A model generated the notes under the pieces. That model was not told the DNA's origin. It saw only the letters and a program-made list of their open reading frames with translations, and made no database searches. Positions 1 to 8,418 of a DNA stretch of 64,000 bases are shown here, piece by piece; positions within the stretch are counted from its first letter, which is position 1; each line of letters begins with the position of its first letter. This DNA comes from Pseudonocardia sp. SCN 73-27. Its GTDB lineage: Bacteria; Actinomycetota; Actinomycetes; Mycobacteriales; Pseudonocardiaceae. The stretch is from NCBI GenBank assembly GCA_001725415.1, contig MEGH01000014.1, forward strand, positions 22,958 through 86,957, in the 5' to 3' direction. The position numbers and the translations under genes are program-made.

Positions 1-14
1 GGGCACCGAGGTGA
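1..14 (+). CDS. 3' end of an upstream gene (partial)
   Basis: A frame entering from the left edge ends in TGA at 12-14. This TGA overlaps the GTG at 11-13 in the GTGA arrangement typical of co-translated genes. Only three codons are visible, so the product cannot be named; an acyl-CoA dehydrogenase or other lipid enzyme is likely from the neighbours only. Confidence 0.35.
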
Positions 15-1201
15 GGCCCGAGGTGGGCGCCGCTCCGGCCGAGTTCGACGTGACCGAGGAGCAGCGGGAGCTGCGCGCCGCGCTCCGGCGGTTCTGCGCG
101 CAGCAGTCCGACGCGGCGGCGGTGCGCCGGCACATGGAGTCGGACACGGGATTCGACGCGACCGTGTGGTCGCGGCTGGGCCACGAGCTCGGCGTGCTGG
201 GGCTTGCGGTGCCCGAGGAGCTGGGCGGCGCCGGGGCCGGGCTCGTCGAGCAGGCGATCGTCGTCGAGGAGCTGGGCGCGGCGCTGCTCTGCGGGCCGGT
301 GCTGGGGACGATCGGGCTGGCGCTGCCGGCGCTGGTCGCGTCGTCGCCGGGGCCCTTGCGCGACGAGCTGGTGCCTCCGCTGGTGGAGGGTGTACGCACC
401 GCGACCCTGGCCGCGCCGGAGCGGGCCGGGCTGTTCGACCCGCACGCGATCACCGTCGGCGCGGTCCACGCGGGCGACGGGTGGGAGCTGACCGGGGTCG
501 TGCCGCAGGTCGTCGACGCCGCGGGCGCCGACGTGCTGCTCGTCGCCGCGAGCGGGCCCGAGGGCATCGCGCTGTTCGCGGTGTCGGGCACGGCGGAGCA
601 GGTCGAGACCGATCCGTTGACCACGCTGGACCTGACCCGGCGGCAGGCGACCGTCCGCTTGCGGGAGGCGCCTGCCCGGCTGCTGGCGGGTGCCGACGAG
701 ATCGACGCCGTACTCGGCCACGCCTTCTACACGGCCTCGGCGCTGCTCGCGGCGGAGCAGGTCGGTGGCGCGCAGCACCTGCTCGACGTGACCGTCGGCT
801 ACGCGAAGGAGCGGCTGCAGTTCGGCCGCCCGATCGGCTCGTTCCAGGCCGTCAAACACAGACTCGCCGACATGCTGGTCCTGGTCGAGCACGCCCGCTC
901 GGCCGCGGAGCACGCCGCGTGGGCGCTGCAGACCGGCTCCGACGACCCGTTCCTGGCCACGAGCATCGCCCAGGCGACGTGCTCGGACGCCTACTACCGG
1001 GTCGCCGCCGACGCGGTGCAGCTGCACGGCGGCATCGGGTTCACGTGGGAGCACGAGGCGCACCTGTACTTCAAACGCGCGGTGACCGACGCGGCGCTGC
1101 TGGGCGGGGCGGAGATCCACCGCGACCGCATCGCGGCGGCGGTGCTCGACCACGTCCGCGCCACACCCGGGGTGCCGCCGGTGGCGGACGGGCGCGCATG
1201 A
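11..1201 (+). CDS. acyl-CoA dehydrogenase family protein
   Basis: This 396-aa protein has the three-part fold of FAD-dependent acyl-CoA dehydrogenases, which introduce the alpha,beta double bond into acyl-CoA thioesters. The N-terminal helical part begins with FDVTEEQRELRAALRRF. The C-terminal helical domain carries RLQFGRPIGSFQAVKHRLAD near residue 270 and GGIGFTWEHEAHLYFKRA near residue 340. The GTG start is chosen because it overlaps an upstream stop; a later GTG at 50 is possible. The stop overlaps the ATG of the carboxylase at 1198, so the two are surely co-translated. The GFTWEHEAHLY motif is common in actinobacterial FadE paralogs and does not define chain length. The middle region lacks the canonical EPxxGSD motif, as in the small-subunit-like halves of heteromeric enzymes, so it may pair with the product of the gene upstream of the window. 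Confidence 0.85.
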   Translation: MRPEVGAAPAEFDVTEEQRELRAALRRFCAQQSDAAAVRRHMESDTGFDATVWSRLGHELGVLGLAVPEELGGAGAGLVEQAIVVEELGAALLCGPVLGTIGLALPALVASSPGPLRDELVPPLVEGVRTATLAAPERAGLFDPHAITVGAVHAGDGWELTGVVPQVVDAAGADVLLVAASGPEGIALFAVSGTAEQVETDPLTTLDLTRRQATVRLREAPARLLAGADEIDAVLGHAFYTASALLAAEQVGGAQHLLDVTVGYAKERLQFGRPIGSFQAVKHRLADMLVLVEHARSAAEHAAWALQTGSDDPFLATSIAQATCSDAYYRVAADAVQLHGGIGFTWEHEAHLYFKRAVTDAALLGGAEIHRDRIAAAVLDHVRATPGVPPVADGRA

Positions 1202-4200
1202 CCGTGCTCCCGAGCCGTGTCCTGGTCGCCAACCGTGGCGAGATCGCGATCCGGCTCCTGCGCTCCTGCGCCGAGCTGGGCGTCGAGGCCGTCGCGGTGT
1301 TCTCCGGTGACGACGCCGACGCCCCGCACGTGCGCACCGCCGCCGAGGCGGTGGCGCTGCCCGGTGAGGGCCCGGCGGCCTACCTCGACGTCGACGCGGT
1401 CGTCGCCGCGGCGCGGGAGTCCGGCTGCGACACCGTGCATCCCGGCTACGGCTTCCTGTCCGAGAACCCCACGCTCGTGCGGGCCTGCGGCGAGGCGGGA
1501 CTGACGTTCGTCGGCCCGTCCGCCGACGCCCTGGAACACTTCGGGGACAAGACCCGCGCCCGTTCTGTCGCGGCCGCGGCAGGTGTGCCGGTCCCGGAGG
1601 GCACCGACGGCCCGGTCGACCTCGACGGTGCGACGGCGTTCCTCGACGGCCTCGGTGACGGTGCGTCGGTGGTGCTCAAGGCCGTGTCCGGCGGCGGCGG
1701 GCGCGGCATCCGGCCGGTGCACGACCGCGCCGAGCTGCCCGCGGCGTACGCGTCGGCGGCCCGGGAGGCGGCCGCCGCGACCGGTGGGGGCGGCGTCTAC
1801 GTCGAGCGGCTCGTCGTCGACGCCCGGCACGTCGAGGTGCAGGTCGCGGGCGACGGCGAACGTGTCGTTGCGCTGGGCGACCGCGACTGCAGCGTGCAGC
1901 GCCGCCACCAGAAGCTCGTCGAGATCGCGCCCGCACCCGGGCTGTCCGGTGCCGTCCGGGAGCGGCTCGCCACGGCCGCGGAGGCGATCGTCGGGAGCGG
2001 CTACCGCGGCCTGGGGACGGTCGAGTTCCTGGTCACGGCTACCGACGAGGTCTGGTTCCTCGAGGTCAACCCCCGGCTGCAGGTCGAGCACCCCGTCACG
2101 GAGGAGGTCACCGGGCTCGACCTCGTCGCCACCGGGCTGAGGCTGGCCGCCGGCGCGACGCTCGCCGACCTCGGCCTGTCCGCGCGACCGCCCGCGCCGC
2201 GCGGCAGCGCGATCCAGCTGCGTGTCACCACCGAGACCGTCACGCCCGACGGCCTGTACCCGGCCGCGGGCACGATCACGGAGCTGGCGCTGCCGTCGGG
2301 ACGTGGGGTACGCGTCGACGCCGCCGCACACCCCGGCTACGCGACGAGCCCGCGCTTCGACCCGTTGCTGGCCAAGGTGATCGCGCGCGGCGCCGACCTC
2401 GGTGCGGCACTGGCCGTCGCCCGGCGGGCGCTCGCCGAGACCGTCGTCGGCGGCGTCGACACGACGGTGGGGCTGCTGCGCGCGCTGCTCGACGACCCGG
2501 CCTGGGCGCCGGGGGAGTCGGGGACGGACTTCCTCGACACGCACCTCTCCACGTTGGCGGCCGGGCTGGGCGTCGAGCCGGTCCCGGTCCCGGAGCCGGA
2601 CGGGACCCGAACCGTCACCGTTCCGACGACCGGCACCGTCGTGACCGTCGACGTCGGCGAGGGCGACGAGGTCGCGGCCGGCACCACACTGGTGGTGCTC
2701 GAGGCGATGAAGATGGAGCACCCCGTCGTCGCACCCACCGCCGGCATCGTCCGCCGGATCGACGTCGCGGTCGGCGACACCCCGCTCGCCGGCACCGCGG
2801 CCGTCCATCTCGAGGAACGCGAGACCGCCGGCGACACCGCCGCCGACGTCGCCGAGTTCGGCCCCGACCACGTTCGCGACGACCTCGACCAGGTGCTGCG
2901 CCGGCGGGCGATCGGGCTGGACGCCGCCCGTCCCGACGCCGTCGCCCGGCGTCGCCGCACGGGCAGGCGCACCGCCCGGGAGAACCTCGACGACCTCGTC
3001 GACCCCGGCACGTTCGTCGAGTACGGGGCGCTCGCGATCGCCGCGCAGCGCCGCCGCCGCACGGTCGACGACCTCGTCGAACGCACCCCCGCCGATGGTC
3101 TCGTCGCCGGCACCGCCGACGTCAGCGGCCACCAGGTCGTCGTGATGTCCTACGACTACACCGTCCTCGCCGGCACCCAGGGCGCGCACAACCACAAGAA
3201 GAAGGACCGTCTCTTCGAGCTGGCCGAGCAGCGGATGCTCCCGCTCGTCGTGTTCTGCGAGGGCGGCGGCGGCCGGCCGGGCGACACCGACGGCAGCTGG
3301 GTCTCGATGCTCGACGTACCCGCCTTCCACCTGTTCGGCCGGCTGTCGGGGCGGGTGCCGCTGGTCGGGATCGTGTCCGGCTACTGCTTCGCGGGCAACG
3401 CGGCGCTCGCCGGCTGCTGCGACGTCGTCATCGCCACCGAGGACGCCAACCTCGGTATGGGCGGCCCGGCGATGATCGAGGGCGGCGGGCTCGGCGTCGT
3501 CGAGCCCCGCGAGATCGGCCCGATGCGCGACCAGGTGCCCAACGGCGTCGTCGACGTCCTGGTCGCCGACGAGGCCGAGGCCGTCGACGTCGCGCGTCGC
3601 TACCTGTCGTACTTCCAAGGGCCGCAACAGGTCTGGGAGGCGCCGGACCAGCGGCTGCTGCGCCACGTCGTCCCCGAGAACCGGGTGCGGGTCTACGACG
3701 TGCGCGCCGTGATCGACGGGCTGGCCGACACCGGGTCGGTGCTGGAGCTGCGCCGAGGGTTCGCCGCCGGGATCGTCACCGCGCTCGTGCGGGTCGAGGG
3801 CCGCCCGATGGGGCTGCTCGCCAACGACCCCACCCATCTCGGCGGGGCGATCGACCGCGACGGCGCCGACAAGGCCGCCCGCTTCATGCAGCTCTGCGAC
3901 GCGTTCGGGCTGCCGATCGTCTCGCTGGTCGACACCCCGGGGTTCATGGTCGGGCCGGAGTCGGAGCGGACGGCGACGGTGCGGCACTTCTCGCGGATGT
4001 TCGTCGTCGGCGCCAACGTCGACGTCCCGATCGGGATGGTCGTGGTGCGCAAGTGCTACGGCCTCGGCGGGCAGTCGATGGGCGGCGGCTCGACGAAGGC
4101 GCCGCAGTTCTGCGTCGCGTGGCCGACGGGCGAGTTCGGCGGGATGGGCCTGGAGGGCGCGGTGCGGCTGGGCTTCCGCAAGGAGCTGGAGGCCGTCGAC

Positions 4201-4401
4201 GACCCGGTCGAGCGGGAGGCGTTGTACCGCAAGCTCGTCGCCGAGATGTACGAGCAGGGCAAGGCGACCAACACGGCGAGCGTCTTCGAGATCGACGACG
4301 TCATCGACCCGGTCGAGACGCGGCGCTGGATCGTGCAGGGCTTCCGCGGCTACGAGCCGCAGAGAATGGGTGCACGTCGCCCCAACGTCGACACCTGGTG
4401 A
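1198..4401 (+). CDS. fused biotin-dependent acyl-CoA carboxylase (BC-BCCP-CT)
   Basis: One 1067-aa chain carries all carboxylase parts. Biotin carboxylase is at about residues 5-450, with the glycine-rich ATP-grasp loop GGGGRGIR and the EVNPRLQVEHPVTEEVTG motif. A biotinyl domain has EAMKMEH, with Lys505 as the biotin site. A carboxyltransferase module follows from about 570 to the end and includes both CT halves (GGGGRPGD, GMGGPAMIEGGG, VDTPGFMVG). Most actinobacterial ACC/PCC enzymes split BC-BCCP and CT into separate subunits. The single-chain order matches the homomeric long-chain acyl-CoA carboxylase family described from Mycobacterium avium. The substrate cannot be read from sequence. 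It follows the acyl-CoA dehydrogenase with a 4-nt ATGA overlap. A hairpin lies just after the stop. Confidence 0.9.
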   Translation: MTVLPSRVLVANRGEIAIRLLRSCAELGVEAVAVFSGDDADAPHVRTAAEAVALPGEGPAAYLDVDAVVAAARESGCDTVHPGYGFLSENPTLVRACGEAGLTFVGPSADALEHFGDKTRARSVAAAAGVPVPEGTDGPVDLDGATAFLDGLGDGASVVLKAVSGGGGRGIRPVHDRAELPAAYASAAREAAAATGGGGVYVERLVVDARHVEVQVAGDGERVVALGDRDCSVQRRHQKLVEIAPAPGLSGAVRERLATAAEAIVGSGYRGLGTVEFLVTATDEVWFLEVNPRLQVEHPVTEEVTGLDLVATGLRLAAGATLADLGLSARPPAPRGSAIQLRVTTETVTPDGLYPAAGTITELALPSGRGVRVDAAAHPGYATSPRFDPLLAKVIARGADLGAALAVARRALAETVVGGVDTTVGLLRALLDDPAWAPGESGTDFLDTHLSTLAAGLGVEPVPVPEPDGTRTVTVPTTGTVVTVDVGEGDEVAAGTTLVVLEAMKMEHPVVAPTAGIVRRIDVAVGDTPLAGTAAVHLEERETAGDTAADVAEFGPDHVRDDLDQVLRRRAIGLDAARPDAVARRRRTGRRTARENLDDLVDPGTFVEYGALAIAAQRRRRTVDDLVERTPADGLVAGTADVSGHQVVVMSYDYTVLAGTQGAHNHKKKDRLFELAEQRMLPLVVFCEGGGGRPGDTDGSWVSMLDVPAFHLFGRLSGRVPLVGIVSGYCFAGNAALAGCCDVVIATEDANLGMGGPAMIEGGGLGVVEPREIGPMRDQVPNGVVDVLVADEAEAVDVARRYLSYFQGPQQVWEAPDQRLLRHVVPENRVRVYDVRAVIDGLADTGSVLELRRGFAAGIVTALVRVEGRPMGLLANDPTHLGGAIDRDGADKAARFMQLCDAFGLPIVSLVDTPGFMVGPESERTATVRHFSRMFVVGANVDVPIGMVVVRKCYGLGGQSMGGGSTKAPQFCVAWPTGEFGGMGLEGAVRLGFRKELEAVDDPVEREALYRKLVAEMYEQGKATNTASVFEIDDVIDPVETRRWIVQGFRGYEPQRMGARRPNVDTW

Positions 4402-4408
4402 CCCGACG

Positions 4409-4474
4409 ACGCCGAGTTCGACGTCGGACCGGTCCGGACCATGATCGAACCAGCCTCGAGGTCGAACTCGGCGT
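4409..4474. terminator. bidirectional hairpin between convergent genes
   Basis: A perfect 14-bp inverted repeat (ACGCCGAGTTCGAC at 4409-4422, its complement at 4461-4474) lies between the carboxylase stop and the end of the small membrane protein gene on the other strand. There is no T-tract, as is usual in high-GC actinomycetes. It would serve both converging transcripts. Confidence 0.7.
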
Positions 4475-4487
4475 GTCCCGTCGCTGT

Positions 4488-4733
4488 TCAGGCGATGATC
4501 AGGTACAGGCCGTAGCCGACGATCGCGGCGGCTGCGAGCAGGCAGACCGCGGCGATCGCGGTGCCGGCGGCCGGGCTCAGGCCCGGCTCGGCGCCGTCGT
4601 GCGGACCGCCGACGGGCTGCTTCGCCCGCGCCGAGAGCCCGACCAGGGCGACCGAGAGCAGGACGACGACGGCGACGCCGGCGGCCAGCGAGACGAGCGA
4701 GACGATGCCGAGGGAACCCCAGGCGATACTCAT
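4488..4733 (-). CDS. small two-helix membrane protein downstream of pit
   Basis: This 81-aa protein has two hydrophobic stretches, about residues 6-33 and 56-81, joined by a short hydrophilic loop with basic residues. It starts 17 nt after the phosphate transporter stop on the same strand, so it is probably co-transcribed. No enzymatic motif is visible. Small membrane proteins next to pit genes occur in other actinomycetes, for example beside Streptomyces pitH2. A role as an accessory of the transporter is inference. Confidence 0.75.
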   Translation of the reverse strand: MSIAWGSLGIVSLVSLAAGVAVVVLLSVALVGLSARAKQPVGGPHDGAEPGLSPAAGTAIAAVCLLAAAAIVGYGLYLIIA

Positions 4734-4750
4734 CGCGAGAACCTCCGGGC

Positions 4751-5887
4751 TCAGGACGCCGTCCCGGCGGGGACCTTCTCGCCGGGGGTCGGGACGTCGT
4801 TGACGTTGTCGGCGGTGACGGGCTTGCGACGCGAGATCGCGTAGATGCCGAGGCCGACCGCGAGGGCGACGACCGCGACGATGATCGTGCCGACGGTGCC
4901 GGTCGACGCGAGCCAGGCGGCGACGGCGCCGACGGCCGCGGCGGCGGGCAGCGTGAGCAGCCACGCGATCGCCATCTGCCCGGCGACGCCCCACTGGACC
5001 GACGCCAGCCGGCGCCCGGCCCCTGCGCCGAAGATCGAGCCGGTGGCGACCTGGGTCGTCGACAGCGCGAAGCCCAGGTGCGACGAGGTCAGGATGACCG
5101 CGGCGCTGGCCGACTCGGCGGCGAAGCCCTGCGGGGTCTGGATGTCGCTGACCCGCTTGCCGAGGGTCTGGATGATGCGCCAGCCGCCGAGGTAGGTGCC
5201 GAGCGCGATGGCGAGACCGGACGCGAGGATGACCCAGAACGGCGGGCCGGAGTTCGGCGCGAGCACGCCCGCGGTGATCAGGGTCAGGGTGATGATGCCC
5301 ATCGTCTTCTGGGCGTCGTTGGTGCCGTGCGCGAGCGCGACCATCGACGCGGAGACGATCTGGCCGAGCTTGAATCCCTTGGTGACGGTCCGTTCCTCGC
5401 CGCGCTTGGTGATGCGGTAGGCGAGGTATGTCGCGATGAGCGCGATGACGCCGGCGAGCAGTGGCGACAGGATCGCGGGCAGCACGACCTTGGTGACGAC
5501 GGTGCCGAAGTTGACCGCGCTCGCGCCGGCAGCGACGAGGGTGGCGCCGATCAGGCCGCCGAACAGGGCGTGCGAGGAGCTCGACGGCAGACCGAGCAGC
5601 CAGGTGAACAGGTTCCACAGGATTGCGCCGACGAGCCCCGCGAAGATCACCACAGGGGTGATCCTGGCTTCGTTCACGAGACCGCTGGAGATCGTCTTGG
5701 CGACCTCCACGGAGAGGAAGGCGCCGACCAGGTTGAGCACACCGGCCACGGCGACGGCAACCTTGGGGCGCAGGGCCCCGGTGGCGATGGAGGTGGCCAT
5801 CGCGTTCGCCGTGTCGTGGAAGCCGTTGGTGAAGTCGAAGATCAACGCGGTCACGATGACCACGACGACGATCACGGACAGATCCAC
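4751..5887 (-). CDS. pit: inorganic phosphate transporter, PiT family
   Basis: This 378-aa integral membrane protein moves phosphate, usually as a metal-phosphate complex, with a cation across the membrane. The two PHO4 family signatures are visible: DFTNGFHDTAN at residues 18-28 and GTNDAQKTMGIITL in the second half. Long hydrophobic segments fit about ten membrane helices. The GTG start at 5887 is preceded by a good GGGAGG ribosome site. Longer in-frame extensions upstream are not hydrophobic and would cross the promoter. The upstream region has two adjacent 11-nt repeats resembling a PHO box, suggesting induction at low phosphate as for Streptomyces pitH2. The small membrane protein follows 17 nt downstream. 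Confidence 0.93.
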   Translation of the reverse strand: MDLSVIVVVVIVTALIFDFTNGFHDTANAMATSIATGALRPKVAVAVAGVLNLVGAFLSVEVAKTISSGLVNEARITPVVIFAGLVGAILWNLFTWLLGLPSSSSHALFGGLIGATLVAAGASAVNFGTVVTKVVLPAILSPLLAGVIALIATYLAYRITKRGEERTVTKGFKLGQIVSASMVALAHGTNDAQKTMGIITLTLITAGVLAPNSGPPFWVILASGLAIALGTYLGGWRIIQTLGKRVSDIQTPQGFAAESASAAVILTSSHLGFALSTTQVATGSIFGAGAGRRLASVQWGVAGQMAIAWLLTLPAAAAVGAVAAWLASTGTVGTIIVAVVALAVGLGIYAISRRKPVTADNVNDVPTPGEKVPAGTAS

Positions 5888-5926
5888 GGAACCTCCCTCA
5901 TTCGGGTACAGCGGGACGCTACGGAC

Positions 5927-5948
5927 GGTGGGGGAACGGAAGGTGAAC
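5927..5948 (-). promoter_or_regulatory. candidate PHO box and promoter of pit
   Basis: Read on the minus strand, two contiguous 11-nt units, GTTCACCTTCC (5938-5948) and GTTCCCCCACC (5927-5937), match the direct-repeat layout of Streptomyces PhoP boxes. A TAGCGT -10 candidate lies at 5916-5921, so the repeats would cover the -35 region. The pit start is about 40 nt further on. Confidence 0.55.
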
Positions 5949-6088
5949 AGAGGGCGTCTTCCGGATGCCCGTCGGGCCGGGATCGAGGAACCGGACCCGT
6001 TGGGGCGCAACGAAATATGCCCGATATACGAGGATTGCCCGGTTGACCTGTGGTGGTGAGCGGGCGGGGCGGGTGGCACGGTGTGCGG

Positions 6089-7885
6089 ATGCGCTCGCTG
6101 CTGCTCTCGAGACGGGATCTCGACTTCCTGCTGAACGACTGGTTGCAGGTCGAGAAGCTGACGTCGCGACCCCGGTTCGCAGCCCACGACCGCGACACCT
6201 TCTCCGCCGTGCTCGACCTCGCCGAGGAGGTCGCGACCGAGCACTTCGCGCCCCACCGCAAGCTCTCCGACACCAGCGAGCCGGAGTTCGACGGCGAGCG
6301 TGTCCACCTGCCCGCCGAGGTCGGTGACGCCCTGCGCGTGCTCGCCGGCACCGGGATGATCGGCGCGGCGATGGACGAGTCCATCGGCGGCATGCAGCTG
6401 CCGCAGGTCGTCGCCCAGGCGTGCTTCCTGTGGCTGCACGCCGCGAACGTCGGCACCGCCGCCTACCCGTTCCTCACCGTCGCCAACGCGAACCTGCTGC
6501 TCGCGCACGGCTCACCCGAGCAGGTCGACACCTGGGTGCGGCCGATGCTGGAGGGCCGGTTCACCGGGACGATGTGCCTGTCGGAGCCGCAGGCCGGCTC
6601 GTCGCTGTCCGACGTCACCACCCGCGCCGAGGCCCGCCCCGACGGCACCCACCGCGTCACCGGCACCAAGATGTGGATTTCCGGCGGCGACCACGAGCTG
6701 TCGGAGAACATCGTCCACCTCGTGCTGGCACGCATCCCCGGCTCACCGCCCGGGGTCAAGGGCATCTCACTGTTCGTCGTGCCCCGGTTCCTCGTCGGCC
6801 CCGACGGCGCGGTCGGCGAGCGCAACGACGTCGTCCTCGCCGGGCTCAACCACAAGATGGGCTACCGCGGCACCGTCAACACGCTGCTGAACTTCGGCGA
6901 GGGCCGGTACACCCCCGGCGGCGAGCCCGGCGCCGTCGGCTACCTGGTGGGGGAGCCGAACCAGGGGCTCGCCCAGATGTTCCACATGATGAACGAGGCG
7001 CGCGTGGGCGTCGGAGGCGGCGCGACCGCGCTCGGCTACGCGGGGTACCTCCACGCCCTCGACTATGCACGGACCCGGCCGCAGGGCCGGCTGCCCGGGG
7101 CGAAGGACCCGACCTCGCCGCAGGTCCCGCTCGTCGCGCACGCCGACGTCCGACGGATGCTGCTGGCGGCGAAGAGCTGGGTCGAGGGGGCGCTCGCGCT
7201 CGTCCTCTACTGCGCGCGGCTGCTCGACGAGGAGCGCACCGCCGATGACGCGGCCGACCGCGCCCGCGCCCACCTGCTGCTGGAGGTGCTGACGCCGGTC
7301 GCGAAGAGCTGGCCGTCGCAGTGGTGCCTGGCCGCCAACGACCTCGCCATCCAGGTCCACGGCGGCTACGGCTACACCCGCGAGTACGACGTCGAGCAGC
7401 TCTACCGCGACAACCGGCTCAACGCCATCCACGAGGGCACCCACGGCATCCAGGCCATCGACCTGTTGGGGCGCAAGGTCGTCATGCAGGGCGGAGCCGG
7501 GCTCGCGCTGCTCGCCGAGACGATCCGGGCCACGACCGCGCGGGCCGCCCACGCCGACGGGACCGCCGCCGAGCTCGCGACGGCCCTCGACGCCGCGGTC
7601 GCCCGGATCGTCGACGTCACCGCGACGCTGTGGGCCGCAGGCGATCCCGAGGTGTCACTGGCCAACGCCTCGGTGTACCTGGAGGCGGTCGGACACGTCG
7701 TCGTCGGGTGGATGTGGCTGGAGCAGTTGCTCGCCGCCGGGGACCGGCCCGGGGACTTCCACGACGGCAAGCGCGCCGCCGCCCGCTTCTACCTGCGCCA
7801 CGAGCTCCCGCGCACCGGCCCATGGCTCGACCTGCTGGCGAGCGTCGACCGGACGACCGTAGACATGCGGGACGAGTGGTTCTGA
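6089..7885 (+). CDS. acyl-CoA dehydrogenase with extended C-terminal domain
   Basis: This 598-aa protein belongs to the long acyl-CoA dehydrogenase subgroup, which has an extra helical C-terminal domain. Motifs in order are CLSEPQAGSSLSDV (acyl/FAD site), KMWISGGDH, GGYGYTREYDVEQLYRDNR, and IHEGTHGIQAIDLLGRKV, whose Glu is in the position of the catalytic base in the IYEGT motif. It would oxidise an acyl-CoA, passing electrons to an electron-transfer flavoprotein. The ATG at 6089 is preferred because the family alignment begins with the RRDLDFLLNDWL segment; GTG codons at 6050 and 6083 are alternatives. It is divergent from pit and stands alone, with the convergent gene ending 5 nt after its stop. 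Confidence 0.88.
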   Translation: MRSLLLSRRDLDFLLNDWLQVEKLTSRPRFAAHDRDTFSAVLDLAEEVATEHFAPHRKLSDTSEPEFDGERVHLPAEVGDALRVLAGTGMIGAAMDESIGGMQLPQVVAQACFLWLHAANVGTAAYPFLTVANANLLLAHGSPEQVDTWVRPMLEGRFTGTMCLSEPQAGSSLSDVTTRAEARPDGTHRVTGTKMWISGGDHELSENIVHLVLARIPGSPPGVKGISLFVVPRFLVGPDGAVGERNDVVLAGLNHKMGYRGTVNTLLNFGEGRYTPGGEPGAVGYLVGEPNQGLAQMFHMMNEARVGVGGGATALGYAGYLHALDYARTRPQGRLPGAKDPTSPQVPLVAHADVRRMLLAAKSWVEGALALVLYCARLLDEERTADDAADRARAHLLLEVLTPVAKSWPSQWCLAANDLAIQVHGGYGYTREYDVEQLYRDNRLNAIHEGTHGIQAIDLLGRKVVMQGGAGLALLAETIRATTARAAHADGTAAELATALDAAVARIVDVTATLWAAGDPEVSLANASVYLEAVGHVVVGWMWLEQLLAAGDRPGDFHDGKRAAARFYLRHELPRTGPWLDLLASVDRTTVDMRDEWF

Positions 7886-7890
7886 GGGAG

Positions 7891-8379
7891 CTACCCCGCG
7901 GCGTCGAGGTCGCGCTCCACGCGGTCGAGTGCCGTGCGGATCGTCTCGCAGTAGCCGGCGGTCGCCTCGTCGTCGGGCAGGTCGCCCATCCGGGCCCGGG
8001 CGGCCTCGACGTGCTCACGCGCACGCTCGTGGTCGCCCAGGCGGCGCAGCACGTCGGCCAGGTTGAGGTGCAGCGACGGGTAGAACCCGGCGATGCGCAG
8101 CGACGGGTGGTGGGCCTGGGCGCTGTCGTCGCTCGCGCCGGCCGCCGCGGCGAGGGCCCGCTCGTCCCACATCAGCTCGGCGTGCGGGTCGGGCTGCACA
8201 TCGGCGGCGTAGTGGGCGAGCACGCAACGGTGGAAAGGGTCGCCGTCGGGCCCGGTCAGCTCGTCCCACAGCGCGTCGAACTCCGCCGCGGCGGCCTCGA
8301 CGTCGCCGCGGCGCGACCGCTCGACCGTCGCCGTGATGCGGTCCATGATCGGCGCGCCGGCTGTCGCTGTCTCGTCCAT
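7891..8379 (-). CDS. TPR-like hypothetical protein
   Basis: This 162-aa soluble protein is rich in Ala, Arg and Glu and is predicted almost wholly helical. The segment SLHLNLADVLRRLGDHERAREHVEAAR looks like a tetratricopeptide repeat, and an earlier GDVEAAAAEFDALWDEL segment resembles another. TPR helices generally bind other proteins. No catalytic motif is seen. The start at 8379 is the first ATG beyond a non-conserved extension; ATG 8346 is also possible. It ends 5 nt from the convergent dehydrogenase and begins 40 nt from the AIM24 cluster on the same strand, so it may be the last gene of that transcript. Function is unknown. Confidence 0.6.
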   Translation of the reverse strand: MDETATAGAPIMDRITATVERSRRGDVEAAAAEFDALWDELTGPDGDPFHRCVLAHYAADVQPDPHAELMWDERALAAAAGASDDSAQAHHPSLRIAGFYPSLHLNLADVLRRLGDHERAREHVEAARARMGDLPDDEATAGYCETIRTALDRVERDLDAAG

Positions 8380-8418
8380 GCTGCGGACGCTAGCGAGCAC
8401 CCCCGACAGAACCGACGA

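Noticed and set aside
994-3987. Nearly 1000-codon open frame antisense to the carboxylase
   Set aside because: It is the mirror of a clear coding region, with Asp/Arg/Val-rich sequence and no domain. High GC content leaves stops rare on the opposite strand.
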